Part shown: piece after piece, positions 1-7,065 of the stretch | Position numbering within the stretch: position 1 is the stretch's first letter | Layout: each line of letters begins with the position of its first letter | Origin: CAZKJL01 sp964611095 | GTDB lineage: Bacteria; Patescibacteriota; Gracilibacteria; Peribacterales; Peribacteraceae | Assembly (NCBI GenBank): GCA_964611095.1 | Contig: CAZSWJ010000005.1 | Location: 1-61,378, forward strand | Direction of reading: 5' to 3' | Length of the DNA: 61,378 nt | Position numbers and translations under genes: made by a program | The notes under the pieces: generated by a model | What the model saw: the letters and a program-made list of their open reading frames with translations, nothing else | Databases searched by the model: none | Told to the model about the DNA's origin: nothing

Positions 1-39
1 ATAGGATTTCCGGGCTTTGATCGTCGGATCAGGCTGTTC

Positions 40-104
40 TTTGGATCGGTAGCTCCCACCTTCGCTAAAGCTACGGTGGGCAGGCAGTTTGCAACTTCGC
101 CTGC
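40..104 (+). repeat. Echo of tRNA-Lys 5' end plus hairpins
   Basis: Positions 40-55 repeat exactly the 16 bases at 143-158, which are the first 13 bases of the tRNA-Lys gene and the three bases before it. The copy then departs into hairpins: CCCACC (55-60) can pair with GGTGGG (75-80), and GCAGGC (80-85) with GCCTGC (99-104). It cannot fold as a tRNA because the anticodon arm, T arm and 3' acceptor strand are missing. It belongs with the tRNA echoes seen at three other tRNA loci in this window. Confidence 0.7.
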
Positions 105-145
105 ATCAGTCACCGATTCCTTGTTCTTTTCTTTTCATCTTGTTT

Positions 146-221
146 GGATCGGTAGCTCAGTTGGTAGAGCAGGAGACTCTTAATCTCTTGGTCGTGGGTT
201 CAAGTCCCACCCGATCCACCA
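146..221 (+). tRNA. tRNA-Lys(CTT), CCA encoded
   Basis: The sequence folds as a full cloverleaf. The acceptor GGATCGG (146-152) pairs with CCGATCC (211-217), followed by A and an encoded CCA. The anticodon loop at 177-183 carries CTT (179-181), for lysine AAG codons. The T arm is GTGGG-TTCAAGT-CCCAC. A 16-nt copy of its 5' end lies about 100 nt upstream. Confidence 0.97.
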
Positions 222-317
222 TTCGACTCGCTTCGCTCGCTCATGGTCTTCGCGCTCCGCGCTCCGGCCATTCTTTGAAATGCACTGAGTCGAATGACCC
301 TGAGCTTGTCGAAGGGC
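221..317. repeat. Nested inverted repeat after tRNA-Lys
   Basis: The nine bases at 221-229 (ATTCGACTC) are the exact reverse complement of those near 286-294, enclosing an inner CATGG/CCAT pairing and GC-rich short reiterations. Directly after it, 299-317 is the imperfect palindrome CCCTGAGCTTGTCGAAGGG, a motif I recognise as common in intergenic DNA of many environmental bacteria. It codes for nothing recognisable and looks like a dispersed palindromic element. Confidence 0.5.
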
Positions 318-355
318 CATGAGATTGGAGCTTCGCCGGATTTTTACAAATAACA

Positions 356-634
356 TTATTCTTCCTCACCCTCACCTTCTTCATCGTCTTTCTCTTCCTT
401 CTCCACCCGCACGACGGGCGGAGGCATGCACATGGGGCAGCCGCCGCACTGATGTCCCGTCTCGAGCGGTGCGCCCGGAATCAGCGCGACAAGCATGGGA
501 CCGAGTGCTCCCGCCAGTTGCTTCACGCGTCCCCAGGTCGTTTGTGCTCCGGGCGCATCGTCCGGATGCGTGCCTTCGGCAAGCTTCGGAGCCTTCGTGG
601 CTTCGTTGTCTTTCGGTCCGAGTTCGGCACTCAT
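356..634 (-). CDS. Small hypothetical protein with CxxC and acidic tail
   Basis: This 92-residue protein has no recognised family. It has a hydrophilic first half, a moderately hydrophobic middle (about residues 38-54), a CGGCPMC motif (about residues 62-68) that could bind metal or form a disulfide, a proline run, and a C-terminal tail almost entirely of Glu, Asp and Lys. It starts 18 bp after the stop of the Sel1 lipoprotein gene on the same strand, so the two probably form an operon. The ATG at 634 is preceded by a pyrimidine tract and no Shine-Dalgarno sequence, as is usual in this window. No function is assigned. Confidence 0.6.
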   Translation of the reverse strand: MSAELGPKDNEATKAPKLAEGTHPDDAPGAQTTWGRVKQLAGALGPMLVALIPGAPLETGHQCGGCPMCMPPPVVRVEKEEKDDEEGEGEEE

Positions 635-652
635 GAAGAAAGAGGGGAAAGG

Positions 653-1381
653 TTACTTGCCCTGTGCCTTCGCCGTCGCTGCTGTGATGTTGTTATTCAC
701 TTCGTTCATCGTCTGCTTGGCGAGGTCCTTCACGAGGCTCAGCTGGTCGGCGGTGAGTCCGTGCTCGATTTGCTTGATGACTTCGGATGCGCGGTCGTTG
801 CCGAGGGAGTTCGCGACGCTGAACCAGGCGTATGCCTGGGCGACGTCGGGCAGCGTGCCCTCACCTTTGGCGTACATCACGCCGAGGTTGAACGCGGCCT
901 CGCCGAATCCTTGCTTGGCGCTCTTCGTGAAGAGGTCGAATGCGTTCGGCAGATCTTGCTTCATGCCTTCGCCGCGGTAGTTCATGACGCCCAGGTTGAA
1001 CTGTGCGCGCATGTTTCCTTTCGCGGCGGCTTTCTCGAACCACTTTTGCGCTTGTGCATAATCCTGGTTCATTCCTTCTCCCACGTAGTACATCACGCCC
1101 AAGTTGAACTGTGCGAGCTCGTTGTTCTGTGCGGCCGATTTCTCCAGCCACTGCTTGGCCTTCGCCACGTCTTTCGTGAGCCCGCCCTCGCCGTCGTGGT
1201 ACATGGCGCCGAGTTCGAACTGAGCGGCGGCATCTCCGGCGGTCGCGCGTGCCTCCAGTTGTTCTTTGGTTTCAGTCACTTTGGCACCGGTCCCCGTTGC
1301 GGCGGGTACGGGTGCGGGCTTGCCGCAGGCGGCGAGCATCAGAAGGGAGAGAATGGCCAGCGGGAGGTGGATGCGTTTCAT
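653..1381 (-). CDS. Sel1-repeat (TPR-like) lipoprotein
   Basis: The 242-residue protein begins with a lipoprotein signal peptide: a basic start, a hydrophobic stretch and the lipobox LMLAAC, with Cys about residue 19. After a short Pro/Ala linker come four Sel1-type repeats of about 36 residues, each with the A.FNLGVMY..GEG pattern, from about residue 48 to 200. Sel1 repeats form alpha-solenoids that mediate protein-protein contacts. The protein should be lipid-anchored on the outer face of the membrane. It is the first gene of a probable two-gene operon with the small acidic-tailed protein downstream. Partners cannot be inferred. Confidence 0.9.
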   Translation of the reverse strand: MKRIHLPLAILSLLMLAACGKPAPVPAATGTGAKVTETKEQLEARATAGDAAAQFELGAMYHDGEGGLTKDVAKAKQWLEKSAAQNNELAQFNLGVMYYVGEGMNQDYAQAQKWFEKAAAKGNMRAQFNLGVMNYRGEGMKQDLPNAFDLFTKSAKQGFGEAAFNLGVMYAKGEGTLPDVAQAYAWFSVANSLGNDRASEVIKQIEHGLTADQLSLVKDLAKQTMNEVNNNITAATAKAQGK

Positions 1382-1459
1382 AAAGCTGCAGGAGCCTACA
1401 CCTTATAATGTGTCGATTCTATGTCACCTCGCTTTATTCCATGGGTTTGTCAAATATGC

Positions 1460-1487
1460 TTGCGCACAGGACCGATCTGACTATACT
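1460..1487 (+). promoter_or_regulatory. Promoter for the acidic mini-protein
   Basis: TTGCGC (1460-1465), a 16-nt spacer and TATACT (1482-1487) form a sigma70-type promoter reading toward the ATG at 1526. It leaves a leader of roughly 30 nt and supports expression of that small ORF. Confidence 0.5.
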
Positions 1488-1525
1488 TCGCCTCGTCTAC
1501 GGATTTCCTCACCCCCTACCTCCGC

Positions 1526-1708
1526 ATGTTGGATCTGCTCCTCACTCAATTGTTCGGTGGCGACGATGATGGCGACGATGATGTCGTCGATTTGGACGGC
1601 GACGACGGTGAAGACGAAGACCTCGGGACCGACGAAGACGATTTCGGCGATGATGACGACAACGATCTCAACAGCGTCGGAGCCGATGACGATGACGATG
1701 GGTTTTAA
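1526..1708 (+). CDS. Extremely acidic 60-residue mini-protein
   Basis: The ORF encodes 60 residues, of which more than half are Asp or Glu. A hydrophobic start (MLDLLLTQLFGG) is followed by runs of Asp broken by Gly, Val and Asn. The low complexity means a chance ORF from a GAC/GAT-rich repeat cannot be excluded. In its favour are the promoter 40 bp upstream, the pyrimidine-rich leader typical of real genes here, and a clean stop before a structured element. Such proteins can be cation-binding or nucleic-acid mimics, but nothing assigns a role. Confidence 0.5.
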   Translation: MLDLLLTQLFGGDDDGDDDVVDLDGDDGEDEDLGTDEDDFGDDDDNDLNSVGADDDDDGF

Positions 1709-1710
1709 TT

Positions 1711-1797
1711 CGTGAAAGGGGCTAAAGCACCTCTCACGGGCTCTCCCCGAAGTGGAGCGGCTCCAGCGCGGGAAACCCGCGCTTCGCCGACTATTTT
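1711..1797 (+). repeat. Two-hairpin dispersed element, copy 1
   Basis: Two hairpins are joined by a conserved linker. Hairpin 1 pairs CGTGA (1711-1715) with TCACG (1734-1738). Hairpin 2 pairs AGCGCGGG (1765-1772) with CCCGCGCT (1776-1783) around an AAA loop. The linker begins GGGCTCTCC, hairpin 2 is flanked by GCGGCTCC and TTCGCCGA, and the element ends in TTTTAAA. The same arrangement occurs on the minus strand at 25475-25565 with compensatory changes in both stems. It could be a structured RNA or a REP/IS605-related palindromic mobile element. Confidence 0.65.
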
Positions 1798-1821
1798 AAA
1801 AATGCAGCAATCCTTTGCTGC
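1794..1821 (-). terminator. Terminator of the GlgA-like gene
   Basis: Read on the minus strand, the arm at 1821-1815 pairs with 1810-1804 (GCAGCAA/TTGCTGC, four-base loop) and is followed by ATTTTTAAAA. It lies about 25 bp after the stop of the minus-strand gene ending at 1846, which is the right geometry for an intrinsic terminator. Confidence 0.6.
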
Positions 1822-1845
1822 GCATGTTCACGAATTCGTACTTCC

Positions 1846-2535
1846 TTACGCTGACATCGGAGCAGTTCTGCGGTCCACGCTTTCGATGGCGTGACGCTGA
1901 ATCGTGCGCCAGTCGTACGGGAACTTGAAGGTTTCGAGGGCGCGGGCGACGCTGGCGAAGCAGAGCCAGGGGCTTGCCTGCTCGTAGACGAATGAGTTGC
2001 CGCTCTCCTGCACGGGGTTGTAGTTATCGAGCACGTCGCGCGGGAGCGACACGGGGATGGTTCCGTAGCGGAGGGAGTTATCGAGCATGTCTTCGTCGTC
2101 CTTCTCGGCGAGGAAGAGCGCCATGTCGCAACCGGCGAGCATGGTGCGGATGTGCGTCTCGTCATCGGCCACGATGGCGATGCGGTGACTGGATTCCTTC
2201 GCAAGCTTCGTGAACATCTCGCCGTACTTTTTGGTACCACGTCCGCGGATGACGATGCCGATGGGGAGTTCCAAGAGTCCCGGGAGCACCTGCTCCAGAA
2301 GAGCGCCGCCGAGAGCGTCGGTCATGCCCATGGGCAGACAGATGATCGGTTGCTTGGGTTCTGCGATCCATCCCAACGACTCCTGAAGAGCCGTCTTGTT
2401 CTCCACCTTGTGCTCGATGGTGCGGGCCGAGTATTTGCGTGCGATCTTGTTGTCGTACGCGGGGGAGAGAGGAGTCATGATCGGGGTGAGTGTTGGTGTT
2501 TGATAAATCTCATTATTATACACGTTTTCGGCCAT
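1846..2535 (-). CDS. Glycogen/starch synthase-like (GT5) C-terminal domain protein
   Basis: The 229-residue protein resembles the C-terminal half of GT-B glycogen synthases of the GlgA type. Recognisable features are the GIVIRGRGTKKYGEMF strand, the A.CDMALFLAE segment and the LRYGTIPVSLPRDVLDNYNP motif, equivalent to the RYGT.PVVR.TGGL.D region. A full GlgA has about 480 residues, so the N-terminal acceptor-binding Rossmann domain is absent, and activity alone is doubtful. The ATG at 2535 was chosen because an upstream extension would cross the divergent exonuclease gene and its promoter. It may be a binding or regulatory domain, or half of a split enzyme. Confidence 0.7.
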   Translation of the reverse strand: MAENVYNNEIYQTPTLTPIMTPLSPAYDNKIARKYSARTIEHKVENKTALQESLGWIAEPKQPIICLPMGMTDALGGALLEQVLPGLLELPIGIVIRGRGTKKYGEMFTKLAKESSHRIAIVADDETHIRTMLAGCDMALFLAEKDDEDMLDNSLRYGTIPVSLPRDVLDNYNPVQESGNSFVYEQASPWLCFASVARALETFKFPYDWRTIQRHAIESVDRRTAPMSA

Positions 2536-2617
2536 TTCTTCACGTCTCGGTGCTTGCGAAACATATGGATTATTATCCAATAATAGATGGTTTTCCGGCG
2601 GCCCCGGATTCGTAGGA

Positions 2618-3661
2618 ATGGCGCAAAACGGCGCTATACTGACCTTCGATTTGTCCCTTCTCCCAACACCTTTGAAGCACCTCGTCATCGTCGATGGACA
2701 CCACCTGATGTACCGCGCGTATTGGGCAATTCCGCGCACGATGAAAAGCAGCAAAGGGGAGCAGGTGAATACGGCCTTCGGCGTCGCGTCCATGCTCATG
2801 CAGATCCTCAAAACGGAGGAGCCGGACAGTCTTCTCTTCTGCTTCGATGCCGACGAAGACACGTTCCGCCACGAGGAGTACGCCGAGTACAAGGCCGGCC
2901 GTTCCGCCACGCCCGACGACTTTTATCCGCAGGTTCCTCGCACGCTCTCGCTCATCGATTCGTTCGGCATCAAGAGCGTGTCGGGCGCCAAGTACGAGGC
3001 CGATGACTACGCCTGTTCGTACGCTCACCTCGCCGCCAAGAAGGGGATGCACGTCACCATCATCTCCGGTGACAGGGACTTGTTCCAGATCGTCACCGAC
3101 AAGATCCGCGTCGCCATTCCTCACAAGGGATACCAGGCCGCCGAGTACTTGGGTCCCGCCGAAGTCTTCAAGAAATACGGCGTCACACCCGAGCAGATCC
3201 CCGCGTACAAAGGACTCGTCGGCGACAACTCCGACAACCTGCCCGGCGTGCACGGCATCGGCCCCAAGGCGGCCGAGGCGCTGCTGCAGAAGTACGGCAC
3301 GATCGACGGCATCTACGCCAATCTTGCGGACATCAAGACCTCCTGGCGCGAGAAGCTGGAAGCCGGCAAGAAAGACGCCTACTTCTGCGAGCGCATGGCG
3401 CTCCTCAAATGCGACACGCCGTTCCCGGTGCCCCTGGAAGATTTGGAGTTCACCGGCATTCGCACGGCTCCCATCTTCAACATGTTCTCCGAGCTCGATT
3501 TCACACTCGTCGTGCGCAGGTTCCAGGCATTGCTTGCGACTCCGTACGGTGCGGCGCACTTCGTGAACGACGGGGTCGCCATTCCTGTTTCCGAAGAAAC
3601 GAAAGCGGCGAAAAAACTCGCGTCGAAGGGTGAAATGTCAGCTCAACTTACCCTGCTCTAG
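2618..3661 (+). CDS. Stand-alone 5'-3' exonuclease (DNA Pol I N-terminal type)
   Basis: The protein (347 residues from the first ATG) matches the 5'-nuclease/FEN domain of DNA polymerase I: an N-terminal LVIVDGHHLMYRAYWA, acidic residues in LLFCFDADEDTFRHEEYAEYKAGR, the EADDYA motif, SGDRDLFQI, and the helix-hairpin-helix GLVGDNSDNLPGVHGIGPKAA. No polymerase domain follows; the protein ends shortly after the exonuclease fold. It should remove RNA primers and flaps. The start is uncertain: a TATACT box at 2635-2640 lies inside the annotated 5' end, so translation may begin at TTG 2651 or TTG 2672, just before the conserved domain. It is divergent from the GlgA-like gene. Confidence 0.88.
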   Translation: MAQNGAILTFDLSLLPTPLKHLVIVDGHHLMYRAYWAIPRTMKSSKGEQVNTAFGVASMLMQILKTEEPDSLLFCFDADEDTFRHEEYAEYKAGRSATPDDFYPQVPRTLSLIDSFGIKSVSGAKYEADDYACSYAHLAAKKGMHVTIISGDRDLFQIVTDKIRVAIPHKGYQAAEYLGPAEVFKKYGVTPEQIPAYKGLVGDNSDNLPGVHGIGPKAAEALLQKYGTIDGIYANLADIKTSWREKLEAGKKDAYFCERMALLKCDTPFPVPLEDLEFTGIRTAPIFNMFSELDFTLVVRRFQALLATPYGAAHFVNDGVAIPVSEETKAAKKLASKGEMSAQLTLL

Positions 3662-3672
3662 TACAAGCCAAG

Positions 3673-3717
3673 GTACAAATTTTGTACTCACCTGTTTTTT
3701 GATGAACACAAAATTTG
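3673..3717. promoter_or_regulatory. Inverted repeats in the exonuclease-ftsA spacer
   Basis: An odd palindrome GTACAAA-T-TTTGTAC lies at 3673-3687. CAAATTTTGT (3676-3685) is also the exact reverse complement of ACAAAATTTG (3708-3717), with a T-run between them. The AT-rich island stands out from the GC-rich surroundings and could be an operator or a terminator for the exonuclease gene. The rest of the 250-bp spacer holds only the ftsA promoter. Confidence 0.45.
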
Positions 3718-3815
3718 AAATGACGGAAACAATCGCTCTCTTCTCTCACGAATTTATTTTTTTCATTCGAGCGATTTTTCGCCGGTTTGAATACGAAACG
3801 TAGTCAACTCCGGGG

Positions 3816-3845
3816 TTGCGGCATCCACTAGGGCTCTCCTAGACT
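3816..3845 (+). promoter_or_regulatory. Putative ftsA promoter
   Basis: TTGCGG (3816-3821), an 18-nt spacer and TAGACT (3840-3845) read toward ftsA, leaving a leader of about 60 nt. A small palindrome, CTAGG/CCTAG, overlaps the -10 region (3828-3842). Confidence 0.4.
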
Positions 3846-3911
3846 GAGCTTTGTTTTTTACGCAGCTCCTCGGAGCACGTTTTTGTCTCCCAACTTTCAC
3901 CACTTCACACC

Positions 3912-5156
3912 ATGGCCAAGGAACGCGTTATCTCAAGTCTCGATGTCGGAAGCTCCAAGATCCGTACCGTCGTCGCAGTCGTAGACTCAGCCGACGGAGG
4001 CCATGTCCCAAGCGTCATCGGCGTCGGACTTTCTCCGAGCCTCGGCATGAGGAAGGGTCACGTCATCGACATCGAAGAGACCATCCACAACATCATCTCC
4101 GCACTGGAGGACGCCGAGCGCATGGCCGGCGTTCCCATCAACCACGTGTTCATCGGTATGAGCGGCTCGCACATCGAGGCATTCGACAGCCGCGGCGTCA
4201 TTGCCATCTCCGGCAGCGAGATCACGGTCGACGACGTCGCCCGCGTTCTTGAGGCCGCACAAGCAGTGAGCATCCCCTCTAACCGCCGCATCCTCCACAT
4301 CGAGCCCAAGAGCTACGCCGTGGATGAGCAGCGCGGCATCAAGAACCCGGTCGGCATGACGGGCATCCGTCTCGAAGTCGAGGCACACATCATCACCGGT
4401 CAGATCCAGCACGTGAAGAACCTCGAGAAGTGCATCGACCAGGCGGGCGTAGACATCGACTCTCTCGTCCCCGCAACGATCGCCATCTCCGAGGCCGTGC
4501 TCACGAAGCGCCAGAAGGAACTCGGCGTCGTCACCATCGACATCGGTGCCGGATCCACGAGCGTCGCCGTCTTCGAAGAGGGGACCATCCTCCACTCGGT
4601 GTGTCTGCCGGTCGGAGGAGAGAACGTCACGAACGACATCGCCATCGGACTCCGCACCTCCATTGATACCGCCGAGAAGATCAAAATTGAATTCGGTTCC
4701 GTGCTCCCCACCGAAATTCCGGAGCGCGAGATGATCGACCTCTCCACGGTCAGCAAGATGGACACGCAAACCGTCAGCAAGAAGTACATGGCCGAAATCA
4801 TGCAGGCTCGTTACTACGAGATCTTCTCGCTCGTGAAAGAAGAGCTCAAGCGCGTCGGTCGCGACGGACTGCTTCCGGCAGGCGCACTCCTCACGGGTGC
4901 CGCCGTCAAAGCTCCGGGTGTGCTCGACATCGCTCGCGAAGTTCTCGGTCTTCCCGTTCAGATGGGCTTCCCGGTGGAAATCGGAGGCGTCATCGAGAAA
5001 GTCGACGACCCGGCCTACGCCACCGCACTCGGCACCTTGTTATGGGGTGTCCGCGAGGGCCAGCGCCGCGGCGGTTTCAGCCTTTCCATGGGCAGCTTCG
5101 ACATGAAGCGCGCCATGGGCCAGGTCGGATCGTGGTTCAAGAATCTTCTCCCCTAA
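3912..5156 (+). CDS. ftsA: Cell division protein FtsA
   Basis: This 414-residue actin-family ATPase tethers FtsZ filaments to the membrane. The phosphate-1 motif SLDVGSSKI (about residues 9-17), a SHS2-like 1C subdomain, phosphate-2 TIDIGAGSTSVAV (about 207-219) and a late adenosine-type motif GALLTGAAVKAPG are all visible. The C-terminus MGQVGSWFKNLLP is an amphipathic helix suited to membrane targeting. Length is typical. It lies 48 bp upstream of ftsZ as a division operon. The ATG at 3912 is preceded by a pyrimidine-rich stretch with no Shine-Dalgarno sequence. Confidence 0.97.
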   Translation: MAKERVISSLDVGSSKIRTVVAVVDSADGGHVPSVIGVGLSPSLGMRKGHVIDIEETIHNIISALEDAERMAGVPINHVFIGMSGSHIEAFDSRGVIAISGSEITVDDVARVLEAAQAVSIPSNRRILHIEPKSYAVDEQRGIKNPVGMTGIRLEVEAHIITGQIQHVKNLEKCIDQAGVDIDSLVPATIAISEAVLTKRQKELGVVTIDIGAGSTSVAVFEEGTILHSVCLPVGGENVTNDIAIGLRTSIDTAEKIKIEFGSVLPTEIPEREMIDLSTVSKMDTQTVSKKYMAEIMQARYYEIFSLVKEELKRVGRDGLLPAGALLTGAAVKAPGVLDIAREVLGLPVQMGFPVEIGGVIEKVDDPAYATALGTLLWGVREGQRRGGFSLSMGSFDMKRAMGQVGSWFKNLLP

Positions 5157-5204
5157 TTTTCACTTCATCGTTTTCACTTTCCATCCGTTCTACTCCCCCT
5201 TCCC

Positions 5205-6467
5205 ATGTCAGACACGCTTCGCAATCTCTTCTCCGGTTCCAAGAGCTCCTCCGGTAACGGCGGAACCTTCGGTGCCAAGCCTCCGTCTTCCGGTTTCGGT
5301 GACGATTCGTCCGCAGGTACGTCCTCGGGTTACCAGGAGGTACGTCCGGACATCGCTCCGAACGCCGTCATCCGCGTCATCGGCGTGGGAGGAGGCGGCA
5401 GCAACGCCGTTTCCCGCATGATCTCCAGCAAAGTCGGCGGAGTCGAATTCATCGCCGTCAATACCGACGCTCAAGCATTGTTCCACAATCCCGCCGGTAC
5501 GAAGGTGAACATCGGCCGTGGAACGACGCGTGGTCTCGGTGCCGGCGCGAACCCGGACATCGGCATGCAGTCGGCCAAGGAGAGCTCCGAGGAACTCAAG
5601 AAGGTCATCGAAGGAGCCGACCTCGTCTTCATCACCGCAGGTTTGGGTGGTGGAACCGGTTCCGGTGCCGCTCCGTACATCGCCGAGCTTGCCCGCAGCA
5701 TGGGCGTGCTCACGGTGGGTGTCGTCACCCGTCCGTTCAGCTTCGAAGGTCTCCGCCGCCGCAAGCAGGCGGATGAGGCTCTGGAAGCCCTCCGCGGCAA
5801 GGTCGACACGCTCATCACGATCCCGAACGACAAGATCCTTTCGCTCATCGACAAGACGACTCCGCTCACCGAGGCGTTCCAGGTGGTGGATGAAATCCTC
5901 CGCCACGGTATCGAAGGCATCGCGAGCCTCATCACGGTTCACGGTCTCGTGAACGTGGACTTCGCCGACGTCCGCTCCGTCATGCAGGACGCAGGCTCCG
6001 CCCTCATGGGCATCGGTTACGGCACCGGCGACAGCCGCGCCTCCGAGGCCGCACGTGCCGCCATCGACAGCCCGCTCTTGGAACTCAGCATCAGCGGTGC
6101 GAAGGGCATTCTTTTCAACATCACGGGTGGCAACGACATGAGCATGTTCGAAGTCGACGAGGCCGCACGCATCGTCACCGAGGCCGCCGACCCCGAGGCC
6201 AACATCATCTTCGGTGCCGTCATCGACGAAGCGTTCACCGGACAGGTGAAGTGCACCGTCATCGCCACGGGCTTCGAGGAGAAGAAGGATTCTCCCACCA
6301 TGAGCGCCGCCAGCCCCATGCTCCGCAGCATCCCTTCCTTCAAGAAGCAGGAGACCTCCGGACGCATCGAGAAGCAGGACGACTCCGTCATCAAGCTCGC
6401 CGGTACGCAGCTCAACGAAGAGGAACTCGAGGTTCCCACCTTCATGCGCAAGAAGATCGGCAAGTAA
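5205..6467 (+). CDS. ftsZ: Cell division GTPase FtsZ
   Basis: The 420-residue tubulin homologue forms the cytokinetic ring. A Ser/Gly-rich disordered N-terminus of about 50 residues precedes RVIGVGGGGSNAV. The tubulin signature GGGTGSGAAP is present at about residue 148, as are the T7-loop residues NVDFADVRSVM and GIGYGTGD. A variable linker leads to the conserved C-terminal peptide EVPTFMRKK, which binds FtsA and other partners. Its anchor FtsA is encoded just upstream, and an intrinsic terminator follows. Confidence 0.98.
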   Translation: MSDTLRNLFSGSKSSSGNGGTFGAKPPSSGFGDDSSAGTSSGYQEVRPDIAPNAVIRVIGVGGGGSNAVSRMISSKVGGVEFIAVNTDAQALFHNPAGTKVNIGRGTTRGLGAGANPDIGMQSAKESSEELKKVIEGADLVFITAGLGGGTGSGAAPYIAELARSMGVLTVGVVTRPFSFEGLRRRKQADEALEALRGKVDTLITIPNDKILSLIDKTTPLTEAFQVVDEILRHGIEGIASLITVHGLVNVDFADVRSVMQDAGSALMGIGYGTGDSRASEAARAAIDSPLLELSISGAKGILFNITGGNDMSMFEVDEAARIVTEAADPEANIIFGAVIDEAFTGQVKCTVIATGFEEKKDSPTMSAASPMLRSIPSFKKQETSGRIEKQDDSVIKLAGTQLNEEELEVPTFMRKKIGK

Positions 6468-6488
6468 TACATCGGGTTCATGCAAGAG

Positions 6489-6517
6489 AGGTCGGCCGAG
6501 AGTGGCTGACCTTTTTT
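6489..6517 (+). terminator. ftsZ intrinsic terminator
   Basis: The arms AGGTCGGCC (6489-6497) and GGCTGACCT (6504-6512) form a nine-pair stem with one G.T wobble and a six-base loop, followed by a run of T. Confidence 0.88.
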
Positions 6518-6530
6518 GTAACCAAAGAAC

Positions 6531-6596
6531 GGCGGTTAGCGAGTAGCGGGTAGCGAATGACATTTTCTACCCGCTAACCGCCACCCGCTCGTCGTC
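6531..6596. repeat. GGTAGCG-type intergenic inverted repeat, copy 1
   Basis: GGCGGTTAGC (6531-6540) is the reverse complement of 6573-6582. The stretch is built from reiterations of roughly GCGGGTAGCGA on the left and their complement on the right. Related copies lie at 13721-13797 and 27176-27260, each between two co-directional genes. Confidence 0.7.
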
Positions 6597-6634
6597 GTTT
6601 GGTTTCAGTTTTATCCTCAGGTACGCTCCCTCGC

Positions 6635-7063
6635 ATGCACGTCCACATCACCCGCGTCGACCGAACTCTCGAGCTTCCGCAGTATCATTCCAAGGGGGCT
6701 GCGGCGTTCGATCTCGTCACCCGCGAGACAACGGTCATCGAAGCGGGGAAGATCGGTCTGGTGCCCGGCAACGTGATCGTGAAAGTTCCGGAGGGATTCG
6801 CGCTGCTCATCCTCCCGCGTTCGTCGCTCCCGCGCAAAAAGGCCCTCGTGTGCCCGCACTCGCTGGGGCTCATCGACCAGGATTACCACGGACCCAAGGA
6901 CGAAATCTTCGTGCAGGTCCAAAACGTCTCGGACAAGCCCGTGACCATCGAAAGGGGAGAGCGCATCGCTCAGGGGCTGTTTGTCAAAATCGAACGCGCA
7001 GAATTCACCGAAGTGGATGACCACGGAGCGGAGACCCGCGGAGGGTTCGGGAGTACGGGTTGA
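6635..7063 (+). CDS. dut: dUTP diphosphatase (dUTPase)
   Basis: The 142-residue protein hydrolyses dUTP to dUMP and pyrophosphate, keeping uracil out of DNA. All five trimeric-dUTPase motifs are present: LPQYHSKGAAAFDL, PRSSLP, GLIDQDYHGP, RIAQGLF and the C-terminal RGGFGSTG. The ATG at 6635 was chosen over an upstream in-frame GTG because TACGCT (6622-6627) sits exactly 7 nt before it, predicting a leaderless mRNA, and because family homology begins here. It follows ftsZ after a terminator and is transcribed separately. Confidence 0.95.
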   Translation: MHVHITRVDRTLELPQYHSKGAAAFDLVTRETTVIEAGKIGLVPGNVIVKVPEGFALLILPRSSLPRKKALVCPHSLGLIDQDYHGPKDEIFVQVQNVSDKPVTIERGERIAQGLFVKIERAEFTEVDDHGAETRGGFGSTG

Positions 7064-7065
7064 GC

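Noticed and set aside
2573..3559. A 328-residue minus-strand frame over the exonuclease gene
   Set aside because: It is antisense to a conserved nuclease domain and has no recognisable motif or promoter.
5208..6563. Long open frames antisense to ftsZ and also to ftsA, lepA, infB and recG
   Set aside because: They mirror the codon structure of conserved genes on the other strand, have low-complexity His/Arg/Asp-rich translations and match no family. They are GC-driven shadows.
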